Shown here piece after piece: positions 1-9,598 of a DNA stretch of 64,000 nucleotides (position 1 is its first letter; each line of letters starts with the position of its first letter). Origin of the DNA: an uncultured Alphaproteobacteria bacterium (GTDB lineage: Bacteria; Pseudomonadota; Alphaproteobacteria; Rhodobacterales; Rhodobacteraceae); contig CACKLF010000005.1 of assembly GCA_902600895.1 (NCBI GenBank), forward strand, positions 1 to 64,000. Direction: 5' to 3'. The notes under the pieces were generated by a model. That model was given only the letters and a program-made list of their open reading frames with translations. It was not told the DNA's origin and searched no databases. The position numbers were made by a program, and so were the translations under genes.

Positions 1-1
1 T

Positions 2-817
2 CCAATTTATTGCAAAGAATTTCTTTATTCCATTAATTCAGTTAACAAATTGACCCTAGAGATCACAAAAATTATGAAAATAGCAATTAAGAAGCTAGAA
101 GAGGAAGATAGCCTATTAAAAGAAATTGAGATTGCATTTTTTGACTCAACCATAAAAAAAAATCAAATCAAACTAGAACTCAAAAATTCAACGAGAGAAT
201 TAGACCACATAATTTCACTGATAAAAATTAAGGCCTCAGCTATTCAGTTTTCTTCATGCATAAAAAAAATAATCTTAAAAGTTATAAAAACAGAAAAAAA
301 TAATCCTTTACAAGGTGATATAAAATATCTTTCAAATAATCCTTCAAATCTAAAAAATATTAACCAAAATGAAGCATACGCAAAATCAATTTCAAAAATT
401 TCAGCTCGAATTGGAAAAAATAATATTAAAAAAATTCACCCACAAAATACTCATATACCTGAAAAAACCACTTCATTATATTCAATCGACACTAAAAAAA
501 ATAATTCTTCTTGGGAAAAGTCTCCCTCAATTATAAGACCCATATATTTATTTTCACCAAAAAAAATTGAAGTTGAAGGGGTCAAAAAAAACTGTTTTCC
601 CGAAATATTTATATGGGGAGGTGTTAAAAAAAGAGTATCTGTTGCTCTTGGTCCAGAGGTTATTGCTCCCGAGTGGTGGAGTCAGAATTCTATGTGGGAA
701 ATGCATACAAGAAACTATTGGACTGTAGAATTAAGCCAGGGTGAAAAACTTTGGGTTTTTGAATTAAAGAGCAAAGAATTTTCAAATCAGTGGTACATAC
801 ATGGTAATTTTTGTTAG
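2..817 (+). CDS. imuB: ImuB-like Y-family polymerase homologue, C-terminal part (5' end outside window)
   Basis: The frame is open from the first bases of the window, so this is the 3' part of a longer gene and the TTG at 50 is not its start. The last 60 or so residues carry the ImuB tail pattern: a GPEVIAPEWW segment, then NYWTVELSQGEKLWVFEL, ending in WYIHGNFC. This corresponds to the DUF6504-type tail of alphaproteobacterial ImuB. ImuB is a catalytically defective Y-family homologue that bridges the sliding clamp, ImuA and DnaE2 in damage-induced mutagenesis. The middle (about residues 90-160 of the visible part) is Lys/Asn-rich and weakly conserved. A dnaE2 gene downstream supports the call. 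ImuA would be expected upstream of the window. Confidence 0.85.
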   Translation, partial: PIYCKEFLYSINSVNKLTLEITKIMKIAIKKLEEEDSLLKEIEIAFFDSTIKKNQIKLELKNSTRELDHIISLIKIKASAIQFSSCIKKIILKVIKTEKNNPLQGDIKYLSNNPSNLKNINQNEAYAKSISKISARIGKNNIKKIHPQNTHIPEKTTSLYSIDTKKNNSSWEKSPSIIRPIYLFSPKKIEVEGVKKNCFPEIFIWGGVKKRVSVALGPEVIAPEWWSQNSMWEMHTRNYWTVELSQGEKLWVFELKSKEFSNQWYIHGNFC

Positions 818-870
818 CATAAATAAGAAAACTATGTTCTTTACCCTTTAAATTTTTGAGAAGTGTTACG

Positions 871-1770
871 ATGAATGATGATAAAGAAACTAATATAAAT
901 CAAAAGTTATCTCAATCCTTAGGGCTAGATATAGGTCTAATTTTATCAAAGTTAATAACTGGAAAATCTAATTTACACTATGGTATTTGGGACGACCTGG
1001 AAGTTAATTTGGGAAACTTATGTGCAGCGCAAGAGGCTTATACTAGAACACTATTTAGATACCTGCCAAAGAAAGAAAATATGAAAATACTAGATATTGG
1101 CGGTGGCGGTGGAGAAACAGCAAGAGAGCTTTTAAATAAAGGACATGATGTAGACATAATAATACCAAGTAAAGAGCTTTCTAAAGAAGCAAAAAATAAA
1201 ACTGAAGGAAAAGCAAATATATTTGAAACAACTTTTGAAAATTATGCATCAAAAGATAAAAAACTATATGATGTTTGCCTATTTTCTGAAAGCTTTCAAT
1301 ATATACCTATCGATATTTCCTTACCAAAAGCTTCTGCACTTCTTAATAAATCAGGCATAATATTGATATCAGATTGTTTTAGATCTGAATCTTTTATGCA
1401 ATCCAAAACTCGACAGCCTGGAGGAGGACATAGCATAGTCGAAATGGAAGAAAAAGTGAAAAAATTTTCACTAAATGTATTAGACAGAATCGATATAACT
1501 CAATCTGTTTCGCCTTCAATAGACTTAGAGCAAAAAATGTTTAGTTCTTTAGGGGAAATATTATTACATTTATCAAAAACCTTCAAAATAAAAAGAAAGC
1601 TAACCTATTACTTGCTGAAAGTTTTTTATAACCTAATCTTAAAGGAAAGGCGCAGAAAAGACATAGAGCGTAGACTTTTTGATAATAGCAGGACATCAGA
1701 ATTATTCATGACTCACAACAAATATATGATATTTAAACTCACACCATCAAATACTAAGAATGTCGTTTAG
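871..1770 (+). CDS. Class I SAM-dependent methyltransferase, substrate unknown
   Basis: A 299-residue protein. The SAM-binding motif I (ILDIGGGGGETA, about residues 76-87) is preceded by a HYGIWDD segment. That layout recalls small-molecule methyltransferases of the tocopherol/cyclopropane-synthase type. A acidic loop after motif I, a DVCLFSESFQYI strand (motif II/III region) and a basic C-terminal helix (LKERRRKDIERR) follow. I start at the ATG at 871, which has GAGAAG 8 bases upstream; a TTG at 856 is in frame but has no such site. The gene lies 53 bp after imuB and its last 11 bases overlap dnaE2, so it is probably cotranscribed with the mutasome genes. Nothing in the protein shows whether DNA, lipid or a metabolite is methylated. 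Confidence 0.75.
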   Translation: MNDDKETNINQKLSQSLGLDIGLILSKLITGKSNLHYGIWDDLEVNLGNLCAAQEAYTRTLFRYLPKKENMKILDIGGGGGETARELLNKGHDVDIIIPSKELSKEAKNKTEGKANIFETTFENYASKDKKLYDVCLFSESFQYIPIDISLPKASALLNKSGIILISDCFRSESFMQSKTRQPGGGHSIVEMEEKVKKFSLNVLDRIDITQSVSPSIDLEQKMFSSLGEILLHLSKTFKIKRKLTYYLLKVFYNLILKERRRKDIERRLFDNSRTSELFMTHNKYMIFKLTPSNTKNVV

Positions 1771-4615
1771 CGAATTATGTGTAACAACAAATTTTACATT
1801 TCTAACTGGAGCCAGTCATCCTGAAGAATATATAAGGAGAGCGTGTAAATTACACCTAAAGTCTATTGCAATTACAGATATAAACTCAGTAGCAGGAGTA
1901 GTTAGGGGTCACAGAGAACTATTGCGGATACAAGAAGATGTTTCAACAGATCAAAATAATAGAGCTGAAAGCATCAATAAGTATAACAAGAAAATGTCTA
2001 TCCCTAAGTTTATCCCTGGAGCATGCCTAAAAACAAACTCAGGAATTTTTATAACTGCGCTACCAATTAATATTAACGGCTGGTCCAGCCTATGTTCTTT
2101 ACTGTCTAAAGGTTATCTACAATCAGAAAAAAGCAAATGCAATATCGATCTGAAAGAAATTGCTACCTTTTCTAGAAATCTTATTCTTTTACTTCATCCC
2201 CCTTACAGTTTTAAGTCATCACCTTATCAAAATATTTGGAAAAATGCCGCAAAATTTTTTTCATCCCAATGTAAGAAGAGTTATATCATTATTTCTCCTA
2301 GATATAATGGTTTAGACAAAATCTACTTTGAAGAAGTGATTAATATAAGCAAAGAATTAAAACTAAAGCCTGTCGCCTCTGCTACTCCAATCATGCATGA
2401 TAAAAATAGACGAGAGGTTGTAGACATTTTGACATGTATCAGATTAAAAAAAACAATTGATTATATTAATTATGATGCACTACAAAATAATGAACTTTAC
2501 TTAAGAAGCTCTGAAGAAATTGAAGAGATATTCCAGTCACACCCTGAAACCATAAAAAATGCGAATGATGTGAGTAATCAATGTCATTTCTCATTAGATG
2601 AGTTAAAGTATAACTATCCATCAGAAGTCTTGGGAAATGAAGTACCTATAGTTCGTCTTAGGTACATAATGGAAAAAGGGTTAGAAAAACGATATCCAAG
2701 TGGTATCCCAAAAAAAGTTTCCAAACAATCAGAAGAAGAACTACGCTTGATAAAGACTCTTTGTTACGAGCCTTACTTTCTAACCGTGTATGATCTGGTA
2801 AAATTTGCAAAAGAAAGAGGTATTTTATGTCAGGGAAGAGGCTCGGCTGCAAATTCTGTTGTCTGCTATGCTTTAGGCATAACATCTGTAAGCCCTGAAA
2901 TTGGCTCCATGGTCTTTGAGAGGTTTATTTCTGAAGCCAGAAATGAACCCCCAGATATAGACGTAGATTTTGAACATGAAAGAAGAGAAGAAATTATAGA
3001 GTATATATATAATAAATATGGCAGAGAACGAACAGGAATTTGTGCAACAGTAATTCACTATAGAAAAAAGCTTGCTATCAAAGATATTTGTAAAGCAATG
3101 GGCCTTTCAGAAATGCAAAAATCATGCGTTTTAGAATACTTCAATGATCCAATTGCAACAAAGTTCAATCAGGGAAAGTATCAAGTTTTAAAAACTGACA
3201 TACGAATTTTAAAATCTATTCAGTTGATAAATAAGATCACTGGCTTTCCTCGCCATCTTGGCCAGCATGTTGGTGGATTTATAATCACAAAAGAAAAATT
3301 GACAAACTTAGTACCAATAGAGAATACAGGAATGAAAGGTAGAACAATGATATCTTGGGATAAAGATGACATTGATACGCTAAATATATTGAAAGTCGAT
3401 ATTCTAAGTCTAGGCATGCTTACATGCATCCGAAAATCATTCGAATTAATAAGAAAAATCACAAAGTTTAATTACACACTTCATACAATACCCAAGGAAG
3501 ATAGTCTAGTATATGAAATGCTCTGTAAAGCTGACAGTGTAGGTGTTTTCCAGGTAGAAAGTAGAGCACAAATGAATTTTTTACCCCGACTTAAACCAAA
3601 ATGCTTTTATGATTTGGTTATTCAAACTGCAATAGTTAGGCCAGGACCCATTCAGGGTAATATGGTTCACCCATATTTGAAAAGAAGGTCAGGAAGAGAG
3701 AAAGTAACTTTACCACCTGGTGAACTTGAAAATGTTCTTTCTAAAACACTCGGCATACCCCTTTTCCAAGAACAAGTGATGCAAATTGCAATAAAAGGAG
3801 CTAAGTTTACAGCTACAGAAGCAGATAAATTAAGAAGGGCTCTAGCTGCTTTTAAAAAGACAGGAGAAATTAATAAGTTTAGAAATAGATTTATTAAAGG
3901 AATGACTGAAAATGGATATAGCCTAAAATTTAGCAATAATTGCTTTAATCAAATAGAAGGATTTGGGGAGTATGGTTTCCCCGAAAGTCACGCAGCAAGC
4001 TTTGCATTCCTTGTATATGCATCAGCATGGATAAAATTTCACTTCCCATCTATATTTGCATGTGCAATTTTGAACTCACAACCTATGGGTTTTTATGCCC
4101 CATCACAAATAATTAAAGATGCTAAAGAACATGGAGTATGTGTGTTAAAACCATGCATAAACAATAGTTTGTGGGATAATACAGTGGTGAAGGATAAGTC
4201 CACAGGTAAACTTAACTTGCAGTTAGGTTTTAGGCAAATTGTACAGTTTTCAAAAAAGTATAGTGATATTATAGTTTCAAGACGCAAAAATAAGTATACT
4301 AATATAGGTGAGATCCTAGAATTAGGATCAATTCCGTTAGGTGCATTGAACCAACTTGCAAAAGCAGATTGTTTCAAAGACTTAAATCTTACCAGGAGAG
4401 AATCTAAATGGATGCTCAAAGTTTTAAAAAATAATGATCTTCCATTATTTAAAAACAGCATGAAAGAAAATAAAAATAACTGTATCAAACTGCCAAAAAT
4501 GACTTTGGGAGAAGAACTTATAGAAGATTATAAATATCTAAAGCTTAGCCTTAGAGCACACCCGGTTTCACTTATTAGGCACATATTAACGCCTAGGGGT
4601 AGTAGCCAAAATTAG
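1760..4615 (+). CDS. dnaE2: Error-prone DNA polymerase DnaE2 (ImuC), short C-terminus
   Basis: A C-family polymerase alpha subunit that performs lesion bypass with ImuA/ImuB. The N-terminus (ELCVTTNFTFLTGASHPEEY) is the degenerate PHP start typical of alphaproteobacterial DnaE2. The palm shows the catalytic PDIDVDFEHERREE segment (about residue 395), and GRGSAANSVVCYALG lies before it. FPESHAASFAFLVYASAWIK is the conserved late motif. The length is 951 residues where the family is usually 1030-1100. The protein ends at LSLRAHPVSLIRHIL, the point where the C-terminal OB-fold region normally begins. The stop overlaps the stop of the convergent gene by 4 bp, and no remnant of an OB domain is visible beyond. 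The ATG at 1760 overlaps the methyltransferase gene by 11 bp. Confidence 0.93.
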   Translation: MSFSELCVTTNFTFLTGASHPEEYIRRACKLHLKSIAITDINSVAGVVRGHRELLRIQEDVSTDQNNRAESINKYNKKMSIPKFIPGACLKTNSGIFITALPININGWSSLCSLLSKGYLQSEKSKCNIDLKEIATFSRNLILLLHPPYSFKSSPYQNIWKNAAKFFSSQCKKSYIIISPRYNGLDKIYFEEVINISKELKLKPVASATPIMHDKNRREVVDILTCIRLKKTIDYINYDALQNNELYLRSSEEIEEIFQSHPETIKNANDVSNQCHFSLDELKYNYPSEVLGNEVPIVRLRYIMEKGLEKRYPSGIPKKVSKQSEEELRLIKTLCYEPYFLTVYDLVKFAKERGILCQGRGSAANSVVCYALGITSVSPEIGSMVFERFISEARNEPPDIDVDFEHERREEIIEYIYNKYGRERTGICATVIHYRKKLAIKDICKAMGLSEMQKSCVLEYFNDPIATKFNQGKYQVLKTDIRILKSIQLINKITGFPRHLGQHVGGFIITKEKLTNLVPIENTGMKGRTMISWDKDDIDTLNILKVDILSLGMLTCIRKSFELIRKITKFNYTLHTIPKEDSLVYEMLCKADSVGVFQVESRAQMNFLPRLKPKCFYDLVIQTAIVRPGPIQGNMVHPYLKRRSGREKVTLPPGELENVLSKTLGIPLFQEQVMQIAIKGAKFTATEADKLRRALAAFKKTGEINKFRNRFIKGMTENGYSLKFSNNCFNQIEGFGEYGFPESHAASFAFLVYASAWIKFHFPSIFACAILNSQPMGFYAPSQIIKDAKEHGVCVLKPCINNSLWDNTVVKDKSTGKLNLQLGFRQIVQFSKKYSDIIVSRRKNKYTNIGEILELGSIPLGALNQLAKADCFKDLNLTRRESKWMLKVLKNNDLPLFKNSMKENKNNCIKLPKMTLGEELIEDYKYLKLSLRAHPVSLIRHILTPRGSSQN

Positions 4616-5013
4616 CCACAGTATATTTGGATGATTTTATCTGAGTCGTCAAAAATTAAATTCAACCTGTTTGCCACAAAAGTGTCAGATTTTTCTTCAT
4701 CCAAATAAAATAACCTGGTATTATATGGATATTCAATTGCTGCAATTGCGCTTTTAGGCTGACCAATCAAAAATGAAAATACCTCTGCTAAACATTCATG
4801 TTGCAATTCTCCTACTTTTGGGCGAGGTGCCAACTTTAAAACCAGAGGTCTATTTTCTTCTGTCTCATCGATTTCACTAGTTAAAGAGTTTTCATCAATT
4901 TCATAACTCAAGCCCTGTTGACTTGACGCTGTGGTGTTACAACATATCAGCCCAAATAGAAAGATAAAAGACAATACTAGTCTGACAAGAATCAAAACCT
5001 CTCGATAAATCAT
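4612..5013 (-). CDS. Small secreted protein/lipoprotein with peptidase-inhibitor I78-like domain
   Basis: A 133-residue protein with an N-terminal hydrophobic segment (VRLVLSFIFLFGLICCNTT) that is a signal sequence with an imperfect lipobox around CC. The C-terminal 65 residues follow the I78 inhibitor pattern: a Cys, then FLIGQPKSAI, then NRLNLIFDDSDKIIQIYCG ending in Cys-Gly. I78 proteins are small periplasmic or extracellular serine-protease inhibitors. The region between (residues 30-65) is acidic and unrecognised. Its ATG follows directly on the acs stop (TAAATG), so translation is probably coupled to acs. Its 3' end overlaps the end of dnaE2 by 4 bp. The I78 assignment rests on motif recognition only. 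Confidence 0.65.
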   Translation of the reverse strand: MIYREVLILVRLVLSFIFLFGLICCNTTASSQQGLSYEIDENSLTSEIDETEENRPLVLKLAPRPKVGELQHECLAEVFSFLIGQPKSAIAAIEYPYNTRLFYLDEEKSDTFVANRLNLIFDDSDKIIQIYCG

Positions 5014-6954
5014 TTAGCTATTCACTCTATTCTGTATTAAACTTTCTACTACTGTTGGGTCAGCTAAAGTTGAGGTATCACCGAGTTCATCAACCTGATC
5101 TTCAGCTATTTTTCTTAATATACGGCGCATTATCTTACCTGATCGAGTTTTTGGTAACCCTGGCGCCCACTGTATTTTATCCGGCTTTGCAATCGGTCCA
5201 ATTTCTTGAGCAACCCAATTTTTTAGCTCATTTTTTAATTCTTCAGAAGGATCTTTTCCTGCCATTAAAGTCACAAACGCATAAATGGCCTGACCCTTAA
5301 TCTGATGCGGAGAACCCACAACTGCACTCTCTGCAACAGATGGGTGTGATACAAGTGCACTTTCCACTTCCGCTGTTCCCATTCGATGCCCTGAGACATT
5401 CAACACATCATCCACTCTACCCGTAATCCAGTAATATCCATCTTTATCCCTTCTACAACCATCACCAGTAAAATAGAACCCAGGATAATCTTTGAAGTAT
5501 GTGTTAATGAACCTTTCGTGATCACCAAACACTGTTCTCATTTGACCAGGCCAACTATCTCTAATAGCCAATACGCCTTCACACTCAGTTTCTTCAAATA
5601 CTTGCCCCGTACTCGGATCAATAATAACAGGATCTATACCAAAAAAGGGCAAAGTGGCAGACCCAGGTTTGGTAGCCGTGATACCGGGAATTGGGGAAAT
5701 TAATATACCACCTGTTTCAGTTTGCCACCAAGTATCAACAATAGGGCACACTCCTTTACCCACCACCCTATTATACCACTCCCAAGCCTCTGGATTAATG
5801 GGCTCTCCCACCGAACCAAGTAGGCGCAACTTTGACAAATTTGATTTTTCGACAAAATTATCACCTAAACCCATTAATGCTCTTATAGCTGTTGGTGCAG
5901 TATAAAATTGAGATACCCCATATCTCTCACATATTTGCCAAAATCTTGAAGCATCAGGATAGGTTGGAATGCCCTCAAACATAATTGTTTTGGCTCCATT
6001 TGATAACGGACCATAAACTATATAGCTATGTCCTGTTACCCACCCGACATCAGCAGTACACCAATAAACATCACCCTCTTTATAGTCAAAAATATATTTG
6101 TGAGTCAAAGATGCATAGAGAAGATAACCAGCCGAAGAATGCTGGACACCCTTCGGTTTTCCTGTCGAACCAGAGGTATAGAGAATGAATAACGGATCTT
6201 CAGCATTCATAGGTTCCGGAGGGCAGTCTGCAGAACAATTTTGTAAAAGCTCATCATAATCATAATCTCTACCCTCAAACATTGATACTGTAGCACCTGT
6301 GCGGGGCACGACAATTGTCTTTAAAGTTGTAAGATCAGCAAGTGCCTGATCAACATTTGACTTAAGGGAAGTTATTTTACCTCCTCTTGGAGCCTCATCA
6401 GCTGTAATGACAAGCGAGGCTTCACAGTCTAAAATTCGTGCTCTAAGAGCTTCCGGACTAAATCCAGCAAACACAACTGAGTGAATCGCACCTATTCGGG
6501 CAGAAGCTAACATTGCATAAGTTGCTTCAGGTATCATTGGCATATAAATTATGACTCTATCCCCTTTTTTTACTCCCAATGACTTATAAGCATTAGCTAA
6601 TTTAGATACATTCTGGTGCATTTCGTTATAGGTTATGTACTTGCTTTCTGTGGGTTCATCACCTTCCCAAATTATCGCCACCTCATCTCCCTTGTCTGCA
6701 AGATGCCTATCCACACAATTTTCACATACATTTAAAACGCCGTCCTCAAACCATTTGATGGATATATTGGGAAACGAATAGCTGACATTTTTGACTTTTG
6801 AGTAAGGTTCTATCCAATCCAATCTTTCACCCTGCTCCTTCCAAAAGCTATCAGGGTCTTTTCTGGAAAGGCTTAGCATAGATAAATATTCATCTTCCTT
6901 TATTACCGCGCTGTTAGCAAAGCTTGCCGACGGAGGATAGATTTTTTTACTCAT
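5014..6954 (-). CDS. acs: Acetyl-CoA synthetase (AMP-forming)
   Basis: Activates acetate to acetyl-CoA through acetyl-AMP in the cytoplasm. The 646-residue length matches the family (about 650). The AMP-binding P-loop [17 protein letters not shown] is near residue 265, the TWWQTETGG motif near 413, and the [20 protein letters not shown] core follows. The C-terminal [15 protein letters not shown] contains the Lys that is acetylated and catalytic in this family (second Lys of the motif). It lies in a minus-strand run after the aminotransferase gene (23 bp gap) and directly before the I78-like gene. Acetate activation would feed the TCA genes elsewhere in the window. Confidence 0.97.
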   Translation of the reverse strand: MSKKIYPPSASFANSAVIKEDEYLSMLSLSRKDPDSFWKEQGERLDWIEPYSKVKNVSYSFPNISIKWFEDGVLNVCENCVDRHLADKGDEVAIIWEGDEPTESKYITYNEMHQNVSKLANAYKSLGVKKGDRVIIYMPMIPEATYAMLASARIGAIHSVVFAGFSPEALRARILDCEASLVITADEAPRGGKITSLKSNVDQALADLTTLKTIVVPRTGATVSMFEGRDYDYDELLQNCSADCPPEPMNAEDPLFILYTSGSTGKPKGVQHSSAGYLLYASLTHKYIFDYKEGDVYWCTADVGWVTGHSYIVYGPLSNGAKTIMFEGIPTYPDASRFWQICERYGVSQFYTAPTAIRALMGLGDNFVEKSNLSKLRLLGSVGEPINPEAWEWYNRVVGKGVCPIVDTWWQTETGGILISPIPGITATKPGSATLPFFGIDPVIIDPSTGQVFEETECEGVLAIRDSWPGQMRTVFGDHERFINTYFKDYPGFYFTGDGCRRDKDGYYWITGRVDDVLNVSGHRMGTAEVESALVSHPSVAESAVVGSPHQIKGQAIYAFVTLMAGKDPSEELKNELKNWVAQEIGPIAKPDKIQWAPGLPKTRSGKIMRRILRKIAEDQVDELGDTSTLADPTVVESLIQNRVNS

Positions 6955-6977
6955 AAATTTTTCCCATATTTAAGTTT

Positions 6978-8159
6978 CTATAAAACCTTAGCAATTGCAT
7001 TCGACAAAAACTCAACTGTTTGACTATTTAGTCCCGCTATGTTTATCCGACTATCGCCAACCATATAAACAGCATGCTCCTGCCTGAGTGCAATAACTTG
7101 TTTGCTGGATAAGCCCAGGCGAGAAAACATGCCGGTGTGATCAGTCAAAAAAGCAAACCTATCACTTTTCGTGCATCTTCGTAATGCATTTTTTAATTCC
7201 AATCTTAAAGCATTTATGGAGTTCTTTATGCCATTTACTTCATTATCCCAACTCTGTCTCAAATTCTTGTCATACAAAATTGTACTTACCACAGTTGCAC
7301 CCCAATCAGGAGGAAAAGAATATGTTAGTCTATTCACTGACTTTAGGTTACCAGAAACTATTGGTAGCACTTGATTATCTTTGTTGCAGTACAAAACTAC
7401 ACCCACACGGTCACGATATATACCAAAATTCTTTGAACATGATGCTGCTACTGCCAATTCTGGGACCATTGATGCCATTAATCTTAACCCTTCAACATCC
7501 TCATTCAGGCCATGACCAAAACCTTGATATGCTAGATCCACCATTGGCATAACTCCATCTCTTTCACATAACTTTGCCACCTCCTCCCACTGACTAACAG
7601 TTAAGTTTGCACCAGTCGGATTATGGCAGCATCCATGAAGTAGGATGACATCATTTTGTTTTGCTTGTTGCAAATCAGCAAACATACCATCGAAATCAAC
7701 AATGCCGGTCTGCTCAGAAAAATATCTATAATAACTAAAATTTAAACCTAAGTGTTTCAACATTGAAGAGTGGTTTGGCCAAGTTGGATTAGATATCCAA
7801 ACAGTAAGTTCAGGGTTTGCCTGCTTCAACAACAAGAATATTTGATGCAATGATCCAGTGCCTCCTGGAGCCTGAGCACCAACATAATTATAATCAGATA
7901 TCGAGTTGGATAGGATAAGTTCCTTCATTCCTGTGACAAAATCTAAGTTACCCAACAACCCTACATAGCTTTTAGAAATTTGCTTTTTTATCAGTACATT
8001 CTCAGCTTTCTTTACCGCATCCATTATTGGTGTTATTCCATCTGAATTTCTATACACACCTACTCCCAGATCTAGCTTCTTTGTTCTTTTATCACTAGCA
8101 TACATGCCCATTAAAGCTAAAATATTATCGGCTGGTTGCTCTTTTAGTAACTCAAACAT
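6978..8159 (-). CDS. tyrB: Aromatic-amino-acid/aspartate aminotransferase (class I, PLP)
   Basis: A 393-residue class I aminotransferase of the AspC/TyrB branch, transferring amino groups between aspartate or aromatic amino acids and 2-oxoglutarate. The PLP lysine is in SCSKNFGIYRDRVG (about residues 241-254), matching the SxSKxxxxYxxRxG signature. LHGCCHNPTGANLT holds the cofactor-contacting Asn, and SRINIAGLN near the end holds the substrate-carboxylate Arg. LDLGVGVYRNSDG at the N-terminus is typical. It sits 10 bp downstream of the GNAT gene and upstream of acs. Aspartate or tyrosine preference cannot be decided from sequence, so the symbol is provisional. Confidence 0.88.
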   Translation of the reverse strand: MFELLKEQPADNILALMGMYASDKRTKKLDLGVGVYRNSDGITPIMDAVKKAENVLIKKQISKSYVGLLGNLDFVTGMKELILSNSISDYNYVGAQAPGGTGSLHQIFLLLKQANPELTVWISNPTWPNHSSMLKHLGLNFSYYRYFSEQTGIVDFDGMFADLQQAKQNDVILLHGCCHNPTGANLTVSQWEEVAKLCERDGVMPMVDLAYQGFGHGLNEDVEGLRLMASMVPELAVAASCSKNFGIYRDRVGVVLYCNKDNQVLPIVSGNLKSVNRLTYSFPPDWGATVVSTILYDKNLRQSWDNEVNGIKNSINALRLELKNALRRCTKSDRFAFLTDHTGMFSRLGLSSKQVIALRQEHAVYMVGDSRINIAGLNSQTVEFLSNAIAKVL

Positions 8160-8169
8160 TTGACCTCTC

Positions 8170-8739
8170 TTAGTCGGCTACCGAAAACCTTCCATCACAT
8201 ATTCTATCAACGGAAAGAATACGTGTGTGAATTTCGGACCTTATCTTCCGAAAACCGAACTTTTTATATAGCGGTAAAGCTGCTATATGATCAAGTGTAT
8301 TCGTATTAACTGACATTATTTTAATATTACTAGTCCAAGCCATCAAGATTGCATACCTTAACATGTATGAGCCCAACCCTTTACCAAAATATTCCTCAAT
8401 TAATCCAAAATATGCTAAATCACAAACACCTCTTTTTCGGAAATCAAGAATAAAAAAGCCTGCAACCATGCAATCTACATTGAGCTCAAAAAACTTAACT
8501 TTTTGGCTCTTCAGGAAAGCAAATACTTTGTCTGATCCCAAAAAAAATTGGTCTGTCCACTCAAATTTTTTTCCAACTTGACCGTATAAAGATAGAAAGT
8601 ATGACACGGAGCACTGTTTTTTATCAGTCACCTCAATTTTACTAGCGTCGTCATATTTTGGCCAATCAAAGCGAGGGCGGTTCACCATTTCCAAGAATGT
8701 AACTTCATAACTTATCTTCTGACCAGCTAGTATCTTCAT
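8170..8739 (-). CDS. GNAT-family N-acetyltransferase
   Basis: A 189-residue acetyltransferase. The acetyl-CoA-binding motif A is visible as EEYFGKGLGSYMLRYAI (about residues 122-138), followed by the late NTNTLDHIAALPLYKKFGF pattern of GNAT motif B, in which a Tyr usually protonates the leaving thiol. The substrate is unknown. It lies 2 bp after the sulfurtransferase gene and 10 bp before the aminotransferase, within a minus-strand run beginning at smc. Cotranscription is likely, but the neighbours do not fix a function. Confidence 0.8.
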   Translation of the reverse strand: MKILAGQKISYEVTFLEMVNRPRFDWPKYDDASKIEVTDKKQCSVSYFLSLYGQVGKKFEWTDQFFLGSDKVFAFLKSQKVKFFELNVDCMVAGFFILDFRKRGVCDLAYFGLIEEYFGKGLGSYMLRYAILMAWTSNIKIMSVNTNTLDHIAALPLYKKFGFRKIRSEIHTRILSVDRICDGRFSVAD

Positions 8740-8741
8740 AA

Positions 8742-9584
8742 TTAAGTTTCAATCTTAAATTTATCGTCACTTCCCCACTCACACCAAGATCCATCATAAA
8801 GTGAAACTTTTTTGGCATCCAGCTGTTCCAAAGCTAAATTTATGATAGCAGCCGTTACGCCTGAACCACAGGAGGTAATGATTGGCTTATTTAAATTGAC
8901 CCCGGCATCTCTAAAAATATTACTCAACTTGGAAACAGTTTTGAATGTTCCATCATTATTTATTAAACTTTGAAAAGGAATATTTAAAGAGTTTGGTATG
9001 TGGCCACTCCTCAAACCACGCCTGGGTTCAGAAACCTTACCCCAAAAGCGATCGGGAGCTCGAGCATCTAATATTTGCGCTGAACCACTGTTGGATGCCT
9101 CATTAACTTCATCAGAGTCAGAAACCATTGTTGAGTTTTTTCGAACTGAAAAATGATACGTTTGTATTGATTTAATGGTCGTATCAACCTGATAACCAGA
9201 ATTTTTCCAGATGGGAAGTCCACCATTCAAAACGGCAACATTCTCGAATCCAAAAACCTTGAACATCCACCAAACTCTTGCAGCCGAAAATAGACCACTT
9301 CCATCATACACTACGACCCTATGATCATCTCCAATACCAAGCTCTTTTACACAGAATGCAAACTTTTCTGGACTAGGAAGCATATGTGGCAAATCGCTGC
9401 TGAGATCACAAATTTCATCTATGTCAAAGTAAACTGCACCCGGTATATGACCTGAATTATACTCGTCTTTAGGGTTTTTATTAACCGTGGGAAGGTACCA
9501 ACTAGCATCTAATATTTTTATGTCAGGAGAATTCAAACGTGAATTTAACCAATCAGCGGATACAATAGATTTATTAAAAGTCAA
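8742..9584 (-). CDS. sseA: Thiosulfate/3-mercaptopyruvate sulfurtransferase
   Basis: A two-domain rhodanese of 280 residues. The N-terminal domain has SADWLNSRL and IPGAVYFDIDEI; the C-terminal domain has the active-site loop SCGSGVTAA (Cys near residue 241). CG-S-GVTA is the loop type of 3-mercaptopyruvate sulfurtransferases, which move sulfane sulfur from mercaptopyruvate to thiophilic acceptors. The start is a TTG at 9584 with AAGGGAG about 9 bases upstream. The spacing of 14 bp after smc and 2 bp before the GNAT gene indicates one transcript. Confidence 0.9.
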   Translation of the reverse strand: MTFNKSIVSADWLNSRLNSPDIKILDASWYLPTVNKNPKDEYNSGHIPGAVYFDIDEICDLSSDLPHMLPSPEKFAFCVKELGIGDDHRVVVYDGSGLFSAARVWWMFKVFGFENVAVLNGGLPIWKNSGYQVDTTIKSIQTYHFSVRKNSTMVSDSDEVNEASNSGSAQILDARAPDRFWGKVSEPRRGLRSGHIPNSLNIPFQSLINNDGTFKTVSKLSNIFRDAGVNLNKPIITSCGSGVTAAIINLALEQLDAKKVSLYDGSWCEWGSDDKFKIET

Positions 9585-9598
9585 ACTAAATTTCTCCC

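Noticed and set aside
5514-5526. A further TGATCAC-like word in acs, and others in smc and the transglycosylase gene
   Set aside because: All are inside coding sequence with only partial symmetry, as expected by chance, and are not used as regulator sites.
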